Position numbers and translations under genes: made by a program
Shown here: in pieces, positions 47,780 to 60,540 of the stretch
Layout of the letters: every line of letters begins with the position of its first letter
Position numbering within the stretch: the stretch's first letter is position 1
Source of the DNA: Eleusine coracana subsp. coracana
Taxonomy: Eukaryota > Streptophyta > Magnoliopsida > Poales > Poaceae
DNA: 64,000 nucleotides
Reading direction: 5' to 3'
Assembly: GCA_032690845.1 (NCBI GenBank)
Contig: CM064424.1
Location: 34,103,462 to 34,167,461, forward strand
The notes under the pieces: model-generated
The model's database searches: none
What the model was told of the DNA's origin: nothing
What the model saw: only the letters and a program-made list of their open reading frames with translations

Positions 47780-50638
47780 CTTTCAGCTTCTTAGAGAATC
47801 TCTGGTCCAAAGACTTGATTCCCTCCAGTCTCATTCCAGAACAAAGGAGTTCGACATTTATGTCCATATAAGAACTCAAATGGAGACATCTTTAAACTTT
47901 CCCGATAGCTGTTGTTGTAGGAGAACTCTGCATATGGCAGACATTTTTCTCAACTCTTGCTATCCTTGAGTGCACAAGCTCTCAACATATCCTCAAGAAT
48001 TTGATTCACTCTTTCTGTCTATCCATCTGTTTGGGGATGATAGGCCGAACTAAAACTGAACCTTGTATCCATGCACTCATGTAACTTTTCCCAAAACTTT
48101 CAGGTGAATTTAGTTCCTCTGTCAGACACTGTCTTATTTGGTACTCCATGTAGACATACTATCCTAGAAATATACAACTCTTCAAGCTTGGGTCCGCCGT
48201 ATGTGGTCTTGATAGGGATGAAATAAGCAACCTTTGTCAAGCAATCCACAATAACCCATATGGAATCATATCCAGTTTGTGTCCTAGGTAATCCCATAAT
48301 GAAATCCATGCAAATTTCAACCCATTTCCACTCTGGTATCTTCAAGGGTTGCAAGAGTCCTGCTGGTCTTTGATGCTCTTCCTTGACTCATTGACAAGTG
48401 TCACAGAGTGCAACATGTTCACCCACAGCTCTCTTCATTCCGTACCACCAGTATCGACTCTTGAGGTCATGATACATTTTGGTACTTCCTGGATGAATGG
48501 AGTAAGCTGAATCATGGGCTTCTCTTACTATCAACTCCTTGATCTCCTTGATATTAGGCACACACAACCTTTTCTTAGACCATAAGGTTCCTTCATTATA
48601 TACTATGAAACCTGGAGCTTTGTCCTTCTCAATTAGTTGCTTGATTTCTTGGATTTTTGCATCTTCAAGTTGTCCTTTACGAATGTCATGCTCCAGAGTT
48701 GAGTCAACTACCATTGCAATGACTTCTGTGTTGGATACCCATCCTAGGTTAAGCTTCTGAAATTCTTCACCAAATTCACGTAGCAACTCTCGTGTTGATA
48801 ACATGTTGAGATAAGACCTTCTGCTCAATGCGTCTGCTACAACATTGGCTTTGCCTGGATGGTAGTTGATTCCTAGATCATAATCTTTGATGAGTTCCAA
48901 CCATCTTCGCTACCTGAGGTTCAAGTCTTGCTGGGTGAATATATACTTCAAACTCTTGTGGTCTGAATATATCTCACACCTTTTGCCAATGATGTAGTGT
49001 CTCCAGATCTTGAGAGCATGAACCACTGCTGCTAACTCCAATGCATGGGTTGGATATTTCTCCTCATGCTTTCTCAATTGTCTTGAAGCATAGGCGACAA
49101 CATGGCCTTCTTGCATGAGTACACATCCCAAACCTTGCCCTGAAGCATCACAATAGATTAAGAATGGCTTCTCCATGTTAGGCATGGTTAGGACTGGTAT
49201 TGTGGTAAGTCTTTTCTTCAATTCTTGGAAGCTGGCTTCACATTTCGGTGTCCACTCGAATGTCTTTCCTTTTTCCTAGCAGCTCAGTCATGGGCTTGGC
49301 TATCTTGGAGAATCCCTCAATGAATCTTCTGTAATATCCTGCTAGTCCAAGGAAACTTCTGATATTTGTAACATTCTAAGGTGTATTCGAGTGCAACACA
49401 TCTTTAACCTTGCTGGGGTCCATAGACACTCCTCCTTTAGACATAATATGACCAAGAAATGAGACTTCCTTCAACCAGAAATAACATTCACTAAGCTTGG
49501 CATATAGTTGATTCTCTCTTAGCTTTTGCAATACCAGACAAAGATGTTCGTCATGTTCCTCCTCATTCTTTCAGAATACAAGGATGTCATCAATGAACAC
49601 CACAACAAACTTGTCCAAATACTCCATGAAAACCTTGTTCATCAGATACATGAAGTAGGCAGGAGCATTGGTCAATCCGAATGACATAACCGCATACTCA
49701 TATAAGCCATATCGAGTAATGAAAGCGGTCTTGGGTATGTCAGTTGCCCTAATCTTTAATTGATGATATCTAGATCGGAGGTGAATCTTGGAGAAAACAG
49801 AGGCTCCTTTAAGCTGATCACACAAGTCATCAATCCTAGGCAAGGGATGCTTGTTCTTGATGGTGACCTCATTGAGAGGACGGTAGTCAACACACATCCT
49901 CTGATTACCATCCTTCTTGGGAACAAAGATAACAGGGGCTCCCCATGGAGATGCACTAGGATGGATATAACCCTTATCTAACAACTCTTGGAGTTGTTTC
50001 TTGAGTTCAGCTAATTGGTTAGCAGCCATTCTATATGGTCTCTTAAAAATAGGAGCAGTACTAGGGACTAACTCAATAACGAACTCAATATCATGGTCTG
50101 GTGGCATACCTAGTAATTCTTTTGGAAAAACATCAGGAAACTCATTGACAATCCAGATGTCTTCAATCGATGTAGCATGAAGTTGATTCAACACAATGCG
50201 ATTAGCTGCTCCTTTGCTAGTGATGAGTGGTTCGGCTACATACTCCAATTCCTTTCCACTACTATCTGTAAGTTTGACTACCTTCTTAGCACAATCAATA
50301 AGTCCCTTATGCTTTCTTAGCCAATCCATGCCAAGGATCACATCAATTCCCTTAGACTCAAGGACTATGAGATTTGCAGAAAAGTCTACCCCCCTTATAT
50401 TAAGGTTCACCTTAGGACAGACATGCTTTGCATTCATCTCTCCACCAGGGGAACTAACAATCATTCTATTCTTTAGCATAGATATGGGAAGATTATGTTT
50501 TTGAACATAAGTAGCAGATATGAATGAATGCGATGCTCCATAATCAAATAACACGACTGCATTATTATCATTAACAAGGAACATACACAGAACAACATCC
50601 AGAGCTTCTTGAGCATCCTCAATAGCCACATGATTCAC
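47780..50638 (-). pseudogene. Element A pol, 5' part: protease, RT, RNase H, integrase
   Basis: The segment 50,638-49,571 carries protease and RT. The protease site reads LFDYGASHSF (usual DSGAS), near 50,545. In RT, motif A reads FSKIHLRSRYHQ, with histidine at the catalytic aspartate; the FIDDILVF box is intact but followed by TGA. RNase H lies within 49,221-48,910 (ASRQLRKHEEKYPTHALELA) with the end of the domain in 48,900 onward. The integrase zinc-binding part (H...H...CDTC) is near 48,510-48,388. The core is at 48,354-48,100, with MDFIMGLPRTQTGYDSIWV and SDRG. The rest to 47,780 is decayed (HPQTD-like, ILEDMLRACALK-like in shifted frames). The gene is split by element B and continues at 26,253. 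Confidence 0.9.
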
Positions 50639-51693
50639 ACGAGCATGATTCTGCCTCGCTGGAGTTGGTGCAGAATTAGTATTGCGGCCTGGGGTAGAAT
50701 TTGCAACCTGAGCTGGAGTCTAATTTGCATGCTTCTGGGACACCTGTTAGCATAGTGCCCCGATTGACCACAGTGGAAACAAGCACCATTACCACCACTG
50801 TTCTGAGTAGGAGTCACCCTCTAAGGGGTTTGCTGAGCGGTACGTGGCGTCTGAAAGTTGGGACGCTGGATCTGCTGCTGAGGAGTACCGAAACCCTGAC
50901 CAGTGGGTTGAGACCTCTGCTGTCCAGGACGGAAAGAAGGTCCAGATGATGAAGAACCTAAGCGAGGCCTGGAGCTACTTCCTTGCAGACCCTGGAGTAC
51001 CATCTTGCGCTTGCGATCAATAATTCCTCTTCTGTTCTCCAACACAAGAGCTTTGTCCACCAAATCTTGGAAATTGATGAAATCTTGAGCTTCCAGAGAA
51101 TAAGCAAGACCATCATTCAAGCCATTGATAAAACAATATTGCTTCTTCTCATCTGTATCCACCTTGTCAGGAGCATAGCAAGAAAGCTGGGTGAAACGAG
51201 TGACGCTCACAGACATATAACCTTGCTTCAAGTCTTGGAATTCCTTCTTCTTGAGTTTCATCACACCCAGAGGCACATGGTGTGACCTAAAGTTGTTCCA
51301 GAATTCCTGCCAGTTAATACTTTCTGGCTCCTCATGAGCCTCCACATAGGCATCCCACCAATCAGTAGCAGGACCGTCAAGCTGGTGAGAAGCAAAAAGA
51401 ATCTTCTCATGATTGTTGCATTGCACCACCTGCAACTTCTTCTCGATGGTCTTGAGCCAATCATCAGCATCCATGGGCTCTACCGAATGAGAGAAAGTGG
51501 GAGGCTTGGTGCTCCGAAATTCTCCAAGCTTGTCTCTAGGTGGTGGAGGTGGCTGATTATGACCCTGTTGCATTTGCATAATGTTCTGCTGCATAGTGTG
51601 AAGAAGCTGAGTCTGCATAGCATGAATTTTCTCCATAGTTGGAGGAGGAGGTGGTGGTGGTGGATCCTCATTATTGCGCCTAGTGTTCACCAT
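50639..51693 (-). pseudogene. Element A gag with zinc knuckle
   Basis: The start is ATG 51,691-51,693 (MVNTRRNNEDPPPPPP), directly after CAG; the upstream in-frame ATG at 51,807 is less likely, because related elements start MV.TRR. A proline-rich N-terminus and capsid (DADDWLKTIEKKLQVVQC, WWDAYVEAHEEPESINWQEF, LKKKEFQDLKQGYMSV) are followed by a low-complexity S/R/P/Q linker. A TAG at 50,821-50,823 interrupts the frame. The zinc knuckle CFHCGQSGHYANRC (50,781-50,740) follows in the same frame. A frameshift between about 50,740 and 50,640 separates gag from pol. Confidence 0.9.
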
Positions 51694-52091
51694 CTGATGA
51701 GAATTCTGATATGATAAGTAGAGAGTTGGATAGATGATAGAATTCCCAATATTAACCCATGTCTTAAGTTCTAAAAATAATTTTTGAAAAACAAATCTTT
51801 CACTCAATCAAAGATCCAAATCAAACATGGCACACCACACCAAAACATAGCAGATAGGCTCGATAGAGCTAAACAAAACTAACAAACTTATAACTTTACA
51901 AGGGAATACCTTAGAAAATAGATCATACCATCTATCAAGTTTTGGAAAAATATTTAATAGAAATGGAGGAAACACAAGAAAGTCAATGGAAAGGATAAGT
52001 AAGCAAGAGATTATAATTTATATTAAAAATAGTTTTGTTAAAAACCTTAAAACGACCATTTCTAACTAGGTTTGCCTCCTACGGTCGACAT
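51694..52091 (-). other. Element A untranslated leader
   Basis: About 400 bp, AT-rich, no coding frame. On the sense strand it ends TCTCATCAG just before the gag ATG, an acceptor-like context. Confidence 0.6.
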
Positions 52092-52104
52092 GGCTCTGGT
52101 ACCA
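52092..52104 (-). other. Element A primer-binding site (initiator tRNA-Met, one mismatch)
   Basis: The sense strand reads TGGTACCAGAGCC against TGGTATCAGAGCC in C and D. It lies 3 bp from the LTR end. Confidence 0.8.
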
Positions 52105-52107
52105 CTC

Positions 52108-53096
52108 TATCACACCCGGTTTTAAGGCCAAAACCGAATGCTTCTGTATACGTGCCTAAGATCAAGTTTTCATGCATACAAGACAAAAGTGAAGTAACAG
52201 TAAATAACCAATGTCATTAATATTATATCATACCATTATTACATAGTCTGGAATACATCAAGAAGATAAAAGAAAATAGTGGAAGACTCCATAACGCCAC
52301 AGGCAGTCTCCGGGAGTCGCACGCCTAGTTGTAGTAGTTCTCATCCACGTAGTCCATCTCGCCAGTGTCGTTTGAGCAGCAGTAATATAGCAACAAGACA
52401 GGGAAAACTAAAACGCGTGAGTACATAAAGTACTCAGCAAGTGGGGGAAAGTAATGACATGCAGGCTAAAACAAGAATAGGCTTGACACGGGTTTACTGC
52501 ACTATGCATCCTATGACTCAATTATACAAGCATCCTATTTACTAGGTGAAAAGTAACCCAACAGGTTAACCACCTGTCCAACACTATTGGTTGCCCACCG
52601 ATACCAAAACTATGAGTTACCCACCCATACCAGAACACTACAGGTTACCCACCTGCAGCTACCACCCAAATCTGATTACCCACCAGATTCCACCCAAGTA
52701 ACCTTCTAACCGTGTGAGGATCCAGGCCGCTCTTGATCATGAACACCGATGTTATAACAGTTTTACACACTACAAAGGTTGCACAACTTTACCCACAGGT
52801 TGGTGATTTCATCACTATTTAGTGATTAAAGTCTCCCTGTTGCCAATACACTACCGTAGGTGTGAAGCCAAGAGATCACCACATGATCTTTCAATGTGCT
52901 TCCCAGCTTGCAAAATGTCCACACTAAGGTTTCACTAATGCAGGATTAACCAACCCTATAGAGGCCCCCTCTGGCGCCGTGGCTAGAAGTAACCCTTCAT
53001 CACCTAAGGCCGAAAGTGACCCTCTCGTCCTCCTTCCTCGAACACGCGCAAAACTAGGAAGACATCTATTACTAAACCACACCTACCTATATCAGC
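52108..53096 (-). repeat. Element A 5' LTR, inner part, cut by element D
   Basis: On the plus strand it begins TATCACACCCGGTTTTAAGG, probably from TGTCACACCC with a mutated second base. It contains the hairpin GAGTAC-ATAAA-GTACTC (52,419-52,435) followed by AGCAAG, as in the other chromovirus LTRs, but the GGTAAGT motif is not preserved. Element D begins at 53,097, and the remaining LTR must lie beyond the window. Confidence 0.75.
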
Positions 53097-56000
53097 TGTG
53101 ACAACCCTACTCCAAAAAGTAGAGTATGTCGCACAGGATCGTCTCGGGATATGGCTAGCGAAGTAACCATACATAGCATTCACACATGAACATTTATCAA
53201 TTACAAAGTTATATCACTTAGGTGCATAATATTACAAGTTTAGAGGTAGAATACAAATGATTTCAGATCCGATACAATACATATGTTCTTAGTACATTTT
53301 ACATAAATGAGCGGAAGCGGTAGGATAACAAAACACAACGTCGATTCCTACGTGAACCATGCCAGCCCTATGGCGATGGCTCACTCATCACGGTTAGGAG
53401 AGCTAGGGACCCATTCGATGGTCCAATTCTGAGGCTCCTCATCTTCCCACACAACCTTGTTACAACAATCACAGTATGTGGCCTGAGGGAAACCTGAAAG
53501 ACAACATAATCGCAAAGCCTGAGTATCTAACATACTCCACAAGACTTACCCATCAAAAGGATTACTAAAATCGACTCCTAGTATGTAGGGGGCTGACCGG
53601 GTTTATTTGATAATTTCACAACAAAGCTCCTATTAGTTCTATGCTGCACTTTCATTTCCTTAATCAAGATTTTACTTTGCTTATTGCAGAAAACAGCTAC
53701 GGTGAGTCTAGCTAGCTGCTAAGACTTGATCATAAGTAAAGAGCAATACATCATAGCAATACGTAGCCATAGCATAAGTAAATTTCAGAAACATAACCAC
53801 AACTTTACTACTTAACATATCATTGCCGCTTCTTGAACAAGAGGTACTCATAACCACGAGGGACGGCAATTTGAATTGATTTACATCCGACAGGGAAAAC
53901 CCAAATACACGATATATGCATCACTTAAGAACACGTATGGCCACCGTTCACAAGATTGCTATAAAGTCGATCCGGGGCCATTGATCCCGAGTACACGTCC
54001 TCCCCGCGATATAGTACTTCGTACCCGAGGCTTAACCTATGCACTCTCCAGCAGTCCTCAAACCCGTGCAACCACCATGCTATTCACATCACCTCTGGAT
54101 CGATGAGTATGGCCGTCCAACAATACAGCGCCTAAGTTACTAGGTTTACCAATTCCCATATTAAGGTATGTACTTGGTACTATTCAATACTTGTCCGCAG
54201 AGTTGCAACGATAGGTGCTCCATTTTATCAAGTTCATTAATCTAGTGAACCATAGTTGAATCTATAACCTACCGTTGACTCCACTAGTTTAAGCATAGCA
54301 TTTGCTAACGGAAAAGCTTACTAACATAAACTAATTATAGGTCATTGCGGGAGTATGCAAGTGGGTTCCATCCAAGTCCTATACTTAATGCACAATACAA
54401 TATTCCTAACTTGTGACAAAGTAAAAAGGACTCGAAAGTTAAATGGGTTAGGCACCGGGGCTTGCCTTGTGAGTGATCGTAGTTAGTGCCTTCACCAGAA
54501 CTCACTTTAGATCCCTGCTGATCTGGTGTGATCTCCTCGGTCTCGATCCCTATATGAAATGAGCATGCATCAATGCGAAGGAATACACAAGGTTTCATGG
54601 AGTTCCTTAACTAAAGATGAAATGGATGGCATGATGATTCATGGCACTTCCTCAGCAAATAAAATTAATGAACTAATCATTCATTCATGAATATGTGTGC
54701 ATACCTAAGTATGACATGGCAGCCACTGAATTTGATGGGGACAAACTTCTAATTAAAGAATGTAGTTTTCAATCATCACAAACTTAGTGTATGTCTACTC
54801 TAAGTATGAGCATGGCATAGATAAGGATTACATGGCACTACAGGATGATGATGACATGGAAACATAGTACTAAGGCCTAAATTTCAGAAAGTTTATTTTA
54901 AGCACTTAACTAATGTGGCCATATGTAAAGGCTAGCACTATACATATAATAACAAAGTTAATTACATAATTAGCTCTAGGTACATATAGTTGATTAGGAA
55001 CCAAGAGCAAATAAATGGAGATAAGAATTTCTACTGTAAGGTTAATATGAATTATCCTTCATGAATATTCCAGAAATGAATTTATTCCTACTTTTATTAA
55101 ATGCACACAAAAAGCAAGATTCATATGGCAAATTCCTAATTTAACTTACAAATGATTAATTTTGACAGTAAAAGTATATTTAGGTTGCTTAAGATTTTTC
55201 ATGGAATTTTACAGGATTGTACAAGTGCATAAGGGACAGGAATACCAAATTTCATAATTAAATTCCTAGCCAATAATTTACATAAATTCAATTCCTGAAA
55301 ATGAAGATTTATGCAATAATACTAAAAATATGCCTAAGCTGGGAAATGAGCTTTTTCAGAAAGTTTAGGTATGCCATGAAATGATCACTGAGCAAGTTTC
55401 ATGAATTTACCATTTATATAAAATTACTTATGAATTTATTAAGCAATTTAGGGTTGTAAATTTAGGGAATTAAATAAATTAATTTACTAAGTAACTTTGG
55501 ACCTCAACTTGTTTTTCTGGTAGAGGGGGATTTTAGGAGTCGAACAAAATTGGTTTCGTCATTTTTGGACTTTTATTTCTCGAGTTATTGAATTTTAAAG
55601 TTTAAACCAAAGTTCACTACTATTTACAGAACTGCCATCACGTTTGAATTTGCAGCAGGAGCCCGCGCGCCCGCGCGGCGGCGTGTCCGGGGCCAGCTTG
55701 CACCCCGAAATGGTCCCCATGCTGTGAGGGTCCCGAGGTGGGGGTCGGAGGGAAGAGGGGCTCACCGGAGGTTGCCGGCGACGAGGGGTGGCGGCGGGAA
55801 AGGCTCCGGCGAGGTTCGTGCGATGGTGCCGAGGGAGATGGAGGCCAGGGCTTGGTCGGAGAGCTTCACGGCTGGCCGGACATGAGCGGCATCGAGGAAG
55901 AATTCGAGGGAGAAGGCCGGAGCAGGGCTCCCGTCGGCGAGGTGGGGGCGGTTCCGGCGGCGGCGATCTTTTCTTCTCATATTCCAGTGATGTGGCTGAA

Positions 56001-56976
56001 ATCTAGAGGGAGCCAGTCAGGGGGACGTGAGAGGAGTGTATTGCTTGCCGATTGGAAGAGGAATGGGGCAGCGAGGTGTTGCCTACCTTTGGCTATGGAT
56101 GACGGCGGCCATGGCAGTCTGGAGCTGGGCTCCGGAGCTTGGGCTCGCCGGGGAGGGAGCGAGAAGCTATGCCGGCACTTGGGGCGGGGGGGGGGGGGGT
56201 TCTGGAGGGCGCGAGAGCTGTGTGCGAGCAGGTAGAGCGTGAGAGCTAAGGACCAAGCGAGCTGCTGCCCTTAATGCTGATCGGCGGCAGAGAGAGGGAG
56301 AGAGAGATAGAGCAGAGTAGAGGACGGAAGGTCGAGCTATCGACAGGAGAGTGGCTCACTGGCGAGGGGGGGGGGGGTTGAATAATGGCCGGTGGCACAG
56401 GGGAGGGAGCTGGCGGTGCAGTGGCCAGAGTGGGGCGACAGGGTTTGACGGTGGCATAGCGATCGGGTACACCGGTGTCGATCGGGTGTTGGTCAGGGAA
56501 AAAAATAAGGGGTTGAGTCTGCTTGACTTTGAACATGGCTTGGGTTTGGCAAAAATTCACCACGTTCCATTGCTCAAAACTTGACACCGATTTTTGTGTA
56601 AGCCCAGGAACACATGTGCTCCAACTTTGCTTTTGGGTGCATCAGCTGAATTGGCTTAGATTAATTTGTAAAATTCCGGAGCAGAAATACTCTTTTCTAG
56701 CTTTAGTGGAAATTTTAATGGTACTAAATGGTTACAGAAAATTCTGGTAAAATTCTCAAAATCCTGTTTTAATGTGGCCATTCAGAATATGCAAAAATAT
56801 TGGGGTACTCCCATGGGTTTTTGTAATGTTTGAGAAAGGCCCTCATTTGGATATTGTGGATTTAATTAATTAATTTTCTCTCTTTATTCTTTGGCACCTT
56901 GATTATTTATATTTCTAATTAGCCCTTAATTAACATTGGGTTTAGTTAAGTTCTATTTTGTGACATGGATGTCACA
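53097..56976 (-). repeat. Element D 3' LTR (3,880 bp)
   Basis: On the plus strand it runs from TGTGACAACCCTACTCC to CATGGATGTCACA. It includes the donor-like site and hairpin (53,521-53,550), a block shared with element C's LTR (53,845-53,903), a long AT-rich part, and a GC-rich island (about 55,650-56,520) with G-runs and GAGAGAGAG. The long open frames within the island are compositional. Confidence 0.92.
53521..53550 (-). promoter_or_regulatory. Donor-like GGTAAGT beside a hairpin, element D LTR
   Basis: On the plus strand GAGTAT, loop CTAAC, ATACTC form a perfect 6-bp stem (53,521-53,537), followed by CACAAGACTTACC; on the sense strand this gives GGTAAGTCTTGTG before the stem. The sixth pair is T-A here and C-G in element A, a compensatory difference. 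Confidence 0.5.
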
Positions 56977-56989
56977 GCACACTCCCCTT
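56977..56989 (-). other. Element D polypurine tract
   Basis: The sense strand reads AAGGGGAGTGTGC immediately before the 3' LTR start TGTGACATCC. Confidence 0.75.
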
Positions 56990-57048
56990 AAAGGAAATCT
57001 CGCCCCGAGATTTGCAAAAGAATGAACCAAAGGGAGGGGTGCGGGTGG

Positions 57049-60000
57049 TTACTGGTTTTGTGAGGCCAAGAATTCCGGGAAGATGGTTTTCAGAAACTCT
57101 TCTTGTTCCCATGTAGCTTAATCTTCAGTATGGTCACTCCATTGCACTTTGTAGAAGGTGATAGTGCAGCTGCTAGTTATCCGGTCTTTTTGATCGATGA
57201 TTCGGACGGGGTACTTGGGGTAGGAGAGGTCTTCTTCCAATTGCTTGGTGTCGGCGATAACCACATCGATCGGAGGATTTAGACACTTCTTGAGTTGGGA
57301 GATATGGAAGATGTTGTGCACCTGCTCGAGATTTTCCGGTAGCTACAACCGATAAGCAACGGCACTATGTTTTTCCGTGATCGGAAAAGGTCCGATATAG
57401 CGGGGTGCTATTTTTCCCTTGATTCCAAAGTGAGATACACCTTTGTTGGGAGAAACCCAGAGATAGACATGATCTCCCTTTTCAAACTCCAATGGACGTC
57501 TTCTTTTATTGGAATAACTTATTTGGCGGGATTGGGCGGCCTTCATGTTAGCTTGAATTTGCCTCACCTTCTCTTTGGCTTGTGTGACAAGATCGGGTCC
57601 AAAAGTAATTCTTTCTCCTGATTCCGACCAATTCAGCGGGGTTTGACATGAGTGACCATACAAGGCTTCAAATGGCGACATTCCCAAACTCTCTTGGTAG
57701 AGAACTCGGCGAATAGGAGACAAGATTCCCAATTACCACAATTGTCCAGAACACAAGCTCTCAATAAATCCTCCAAATATTGATTTAGCCTCTCGGTTTG
57801 ACCATTGGTTTGCGGGTGATAAGCGGAACTTTGAATGAGAGTGGTGCCAAGACAAGCATGCAATTGCTCCCAAAAAGAGCAATAAATTGGGGACCTCGAT
57901 CGGAGATGATCATCTTAGGCACACCGTGCGAGCATAGAATCCGCACAATGTAGAGCTCGGCATATTGTTTAGCAGAGTAGGTTGTATGGACGGGAATAAA
58001 ATGAGCAGATTTAGTCAACCTATCCATAATAACCCATATTGAATCGTGCTTCTTGGGTGTGAGGGGTAATCCAATGATGAAATCCATAGCAATGTCCTCC
58101 CATTTCCAAGCGGGGATTTTTAATGGGTGCAAAAGACCGGCTGTTTTCAAGAGATCGGCCTTCACACGTTGACAAGTATCGCATTCGGAGACATACTGAC
58201 CAACCTCTCATTTCATACGCGTCCACCAAAACTTTTCCCTTAACCCGCGATACATTTTGTTGCTGCCGGGGTGTATATAATATTTGGACAAGTGAGCCTC
58301 ATCCAAAATTTTCTTTCTTAGCTCCTCATTCTTTGGAACAACAAGGCGATTGTTGAACCATAGTACTCCATCTTCGTCTTGTCGGAAACACGTAGCTTCT
58401 TACTTCCTGATTTCCTAGCGGATATACTCCTTTCCCTTGTCCTTCTTTTGGGCTTCCACAATTTCTTCCCGAAGGGTAGGAATGAGCGCCAAATTATACA
58501 AGGATCCATATGGGATGACACGAAGGCTTGGTTCGCTAGAATCTGAAATCGTACAAGCTTCCTTCGAGCAAACGATGGCGTGATTGCATTGGTCCCTTCG
58601 ACTCAAGGCGTCGGCAACCACGTTGGCCTTCCCGGGGTGATAATGAATTTCCAATTCATAATCCATGATTAATTCCAACCATCTACGCTGCCTCATGTTT
58701 AGTTCTTGTTGAGTGAAGATATATTTGAGACTTTTGTGATCGGTGTAGAGGTTAACAAGATACCGAGCAAGTAATGGCGCCAGGTTTTCATGGCTAGGAC
58801 GACTGAGGCCAATTACAAATCGTGAGTGGGATAATTTTGCTCATGCTTTCGGAGCTGTCGTGATGCATAGGCAACAACACGGCCTTCTTGCATAAGCACA
58901 CAACCCAATCCGGTGCCGGAGGCATCACAGTAAACATCGAACGGTTTGGTGATGTCGGGTTGAACCAAAACCGGAGCGGTTGTCAAATGCTTCTTGAGTG
59001 ACTAAAAAGCTTCTTCACATGCACTACTCCACTTGAACTTGGCATCCTTTTCCAGCAACTTGGTCATAGGCTTGCCAATGCTTGAGAAGTTGGGAATGAA
59101 TTTCTGATAATAACCGGCAAGACCAAGGAAACTGTGAATTTGCTTGACCAATTTTGGAGCTTTCCAATTAAGCACATCTTCTACTTTGCTAGGGTCCACG
59201 GCTACTCCTTCTGCCGATATGGTGTGACCCAAGAATGGAACTTGCTTTAGCCGAAACTCATATTTGCTAAATTTGGCGTAAAGTTGATGATCTCGGAGTC
59301 GTTGTAGAACAATACGGAGGTGTTCGGCGTGTTCTTCTTCGAACTTGGAGTAGATCAGAATATCGTCGATGAATACCACTACGAACTTATCCATCTCGGG
59401 CATGAATACAGAATTCATCAAATACATGAAGTGGGCTGGAGCATTGGTGAGGCCAAAAGACATGACGAGATATTCGAAAAGACCATATCGAGTGGAGAAA
59501 GGTGTTTTTGGAATATCTTTGGCTCGGATCTTTATTTGATGGTAACCGGATCGGAGATTAATCTTGGAGAAGACTTTAGCACCCACTAATTGATCAAAGA
59601 GGATATCAATTCGAGGTAGAGGGTACTTGTTCTTGATGGTCATGGCGTTTAACGGCCTATAGTCGACACATAGGCGTAGGGTCTTGTCTTTCTTCTTCAC
59701 AAAGAGAGCGGGACAGCCCTAGGGAGATGAACTTGGTCGGATATAAACCTTGTCCATAAGCTCTTGTAACTGCTCTTTCAACTCTGCTAACTCATTAGGA
59801 GCCATCTTGTACGACGTACGAGAGATAGGCGCTGTACCAGGTACGAGTTCAATCTTAAACTCGACATCCCTGTCCGGAGGCATTCCTGGCAAATCATCTG
59901 GAAATACATCGGGAAAATCATGGACCACTGGAATATTTGCTAGCTCCTTTCCTTCCACATGACACACTTGAGAAGTGGACAACTTGGGATATGGCAATCG

Positions 60001-60540
60001 GAGAATAGAGGGGCCGTGTAAGGGTGAGTTCAAATGGATTTCCCGGTCCTCAATGTGCAATACAGCTTTGTGACTGGTCATCCATTTCATACCAAGAATG
60101 ATGTCGATGCTTTGGCCATCTAAGATAATTAGGGAAGTGGGGTATATGTTGTTTGCTAGCTTAAGTGGCACTTTCCTTAACTCAAGATGAGCTCTTATTT
60201 TTCCACCGGGAGACGTGATGATGTACGGTGTTCCCATAGTGGTGGGGGTAATTTTTAAATGATTTGCACATGCTTGACTAATGAAATCATGCGTTGCTTC
60301 CGAATTGAAAAGAACCATGGCAGCATGTTGGTTGATCAAGAACATACCCATGAGAACGGGTTCTCCAGCTTGGGTCTCTTCGACCGTGGTATAGTTGACT
60401 CGGCCATTCTTGTGTGTAGGGGTAGACGACTGAGGACGACTCCCATTGCTGCCATTGTTGTTGCCGCTGTGGTGGTTGTTGTTGTTGTTCCTGGAAGTGT
60501 TGGAGCTGTTATTGTTGCTCGGGTTGCGCTTTGGGAACCA
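57049..60540 (-). pseudogene. Element D pol: protease, RT, RNase H, integrase, chromodomain
   Basis: Protease near 60,340 reads LFNSEATHDFIS, so both active-site aspartate and glycine are changed (usual DSGAT). The frame continues to RIRPSSSP-like codons, where a TAG at about 59,716-59,718 replaces the expected tryptophan, and then into RT (59,700-59,002). RT motif A reads FSKINLRSGYHQ, with asparagine at the catalytic aspartate; FIDDILIYSK is intact. RNase H includes MRQRRWLELIMDYELEIHYH (58,696 on). The integrase core lies in 58,165-57,785 and 57,863-57,633 in shifted frames (MDFIIGLPLTPKKHDSIWV, SDRGPQF). The C-terminal GPY region is intact at 57,732-57,343 (APRYIGPFPITEK). The chromodomain-like tail is at 57,321-57,118, with a TAA before ATWE. 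The frame ends at TAA 57,049. Confidence 0.9.

Larger units (their letters stand above)
24531..53096 (-). mobile_element. Element A: chromodomain Ty3 retrotransposon, split by nested element B
   Basis: The parts on the minus strand are: 5' LTR from 52,108 rightwards (interrupted by element D at 53,097), primer site 52,092-52,104, gag 50,639-51,693, pol 47,780-50,638, then element B, then the pol tail 25,724-26,253 and 3' LTR remnant 24,531-25,711. Removing B and one copy of its CTTGC duplication joins the integrase frame across 26,253/47,780 without a shift; I checked this by reading codons on both sides. Domain order gag, protease, RT, RNase H, integrase, chromodomain-like tail and the residue patterns fit the Tekay/Del group of plant chromoviruses. 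No target duplication for A can be seen, because its left LTR is truncated against the satellite and its right LTR leaves the window inside D. Confidence 0.88.

Noticed and set aside
55738..56587. 165-codon plus-strand frame and others near 56 kb
   Set aside because: GC-rich island of element D's LTR; glycine/arginine-rich, no recognisable domain and overlapping opposite-strand frames.
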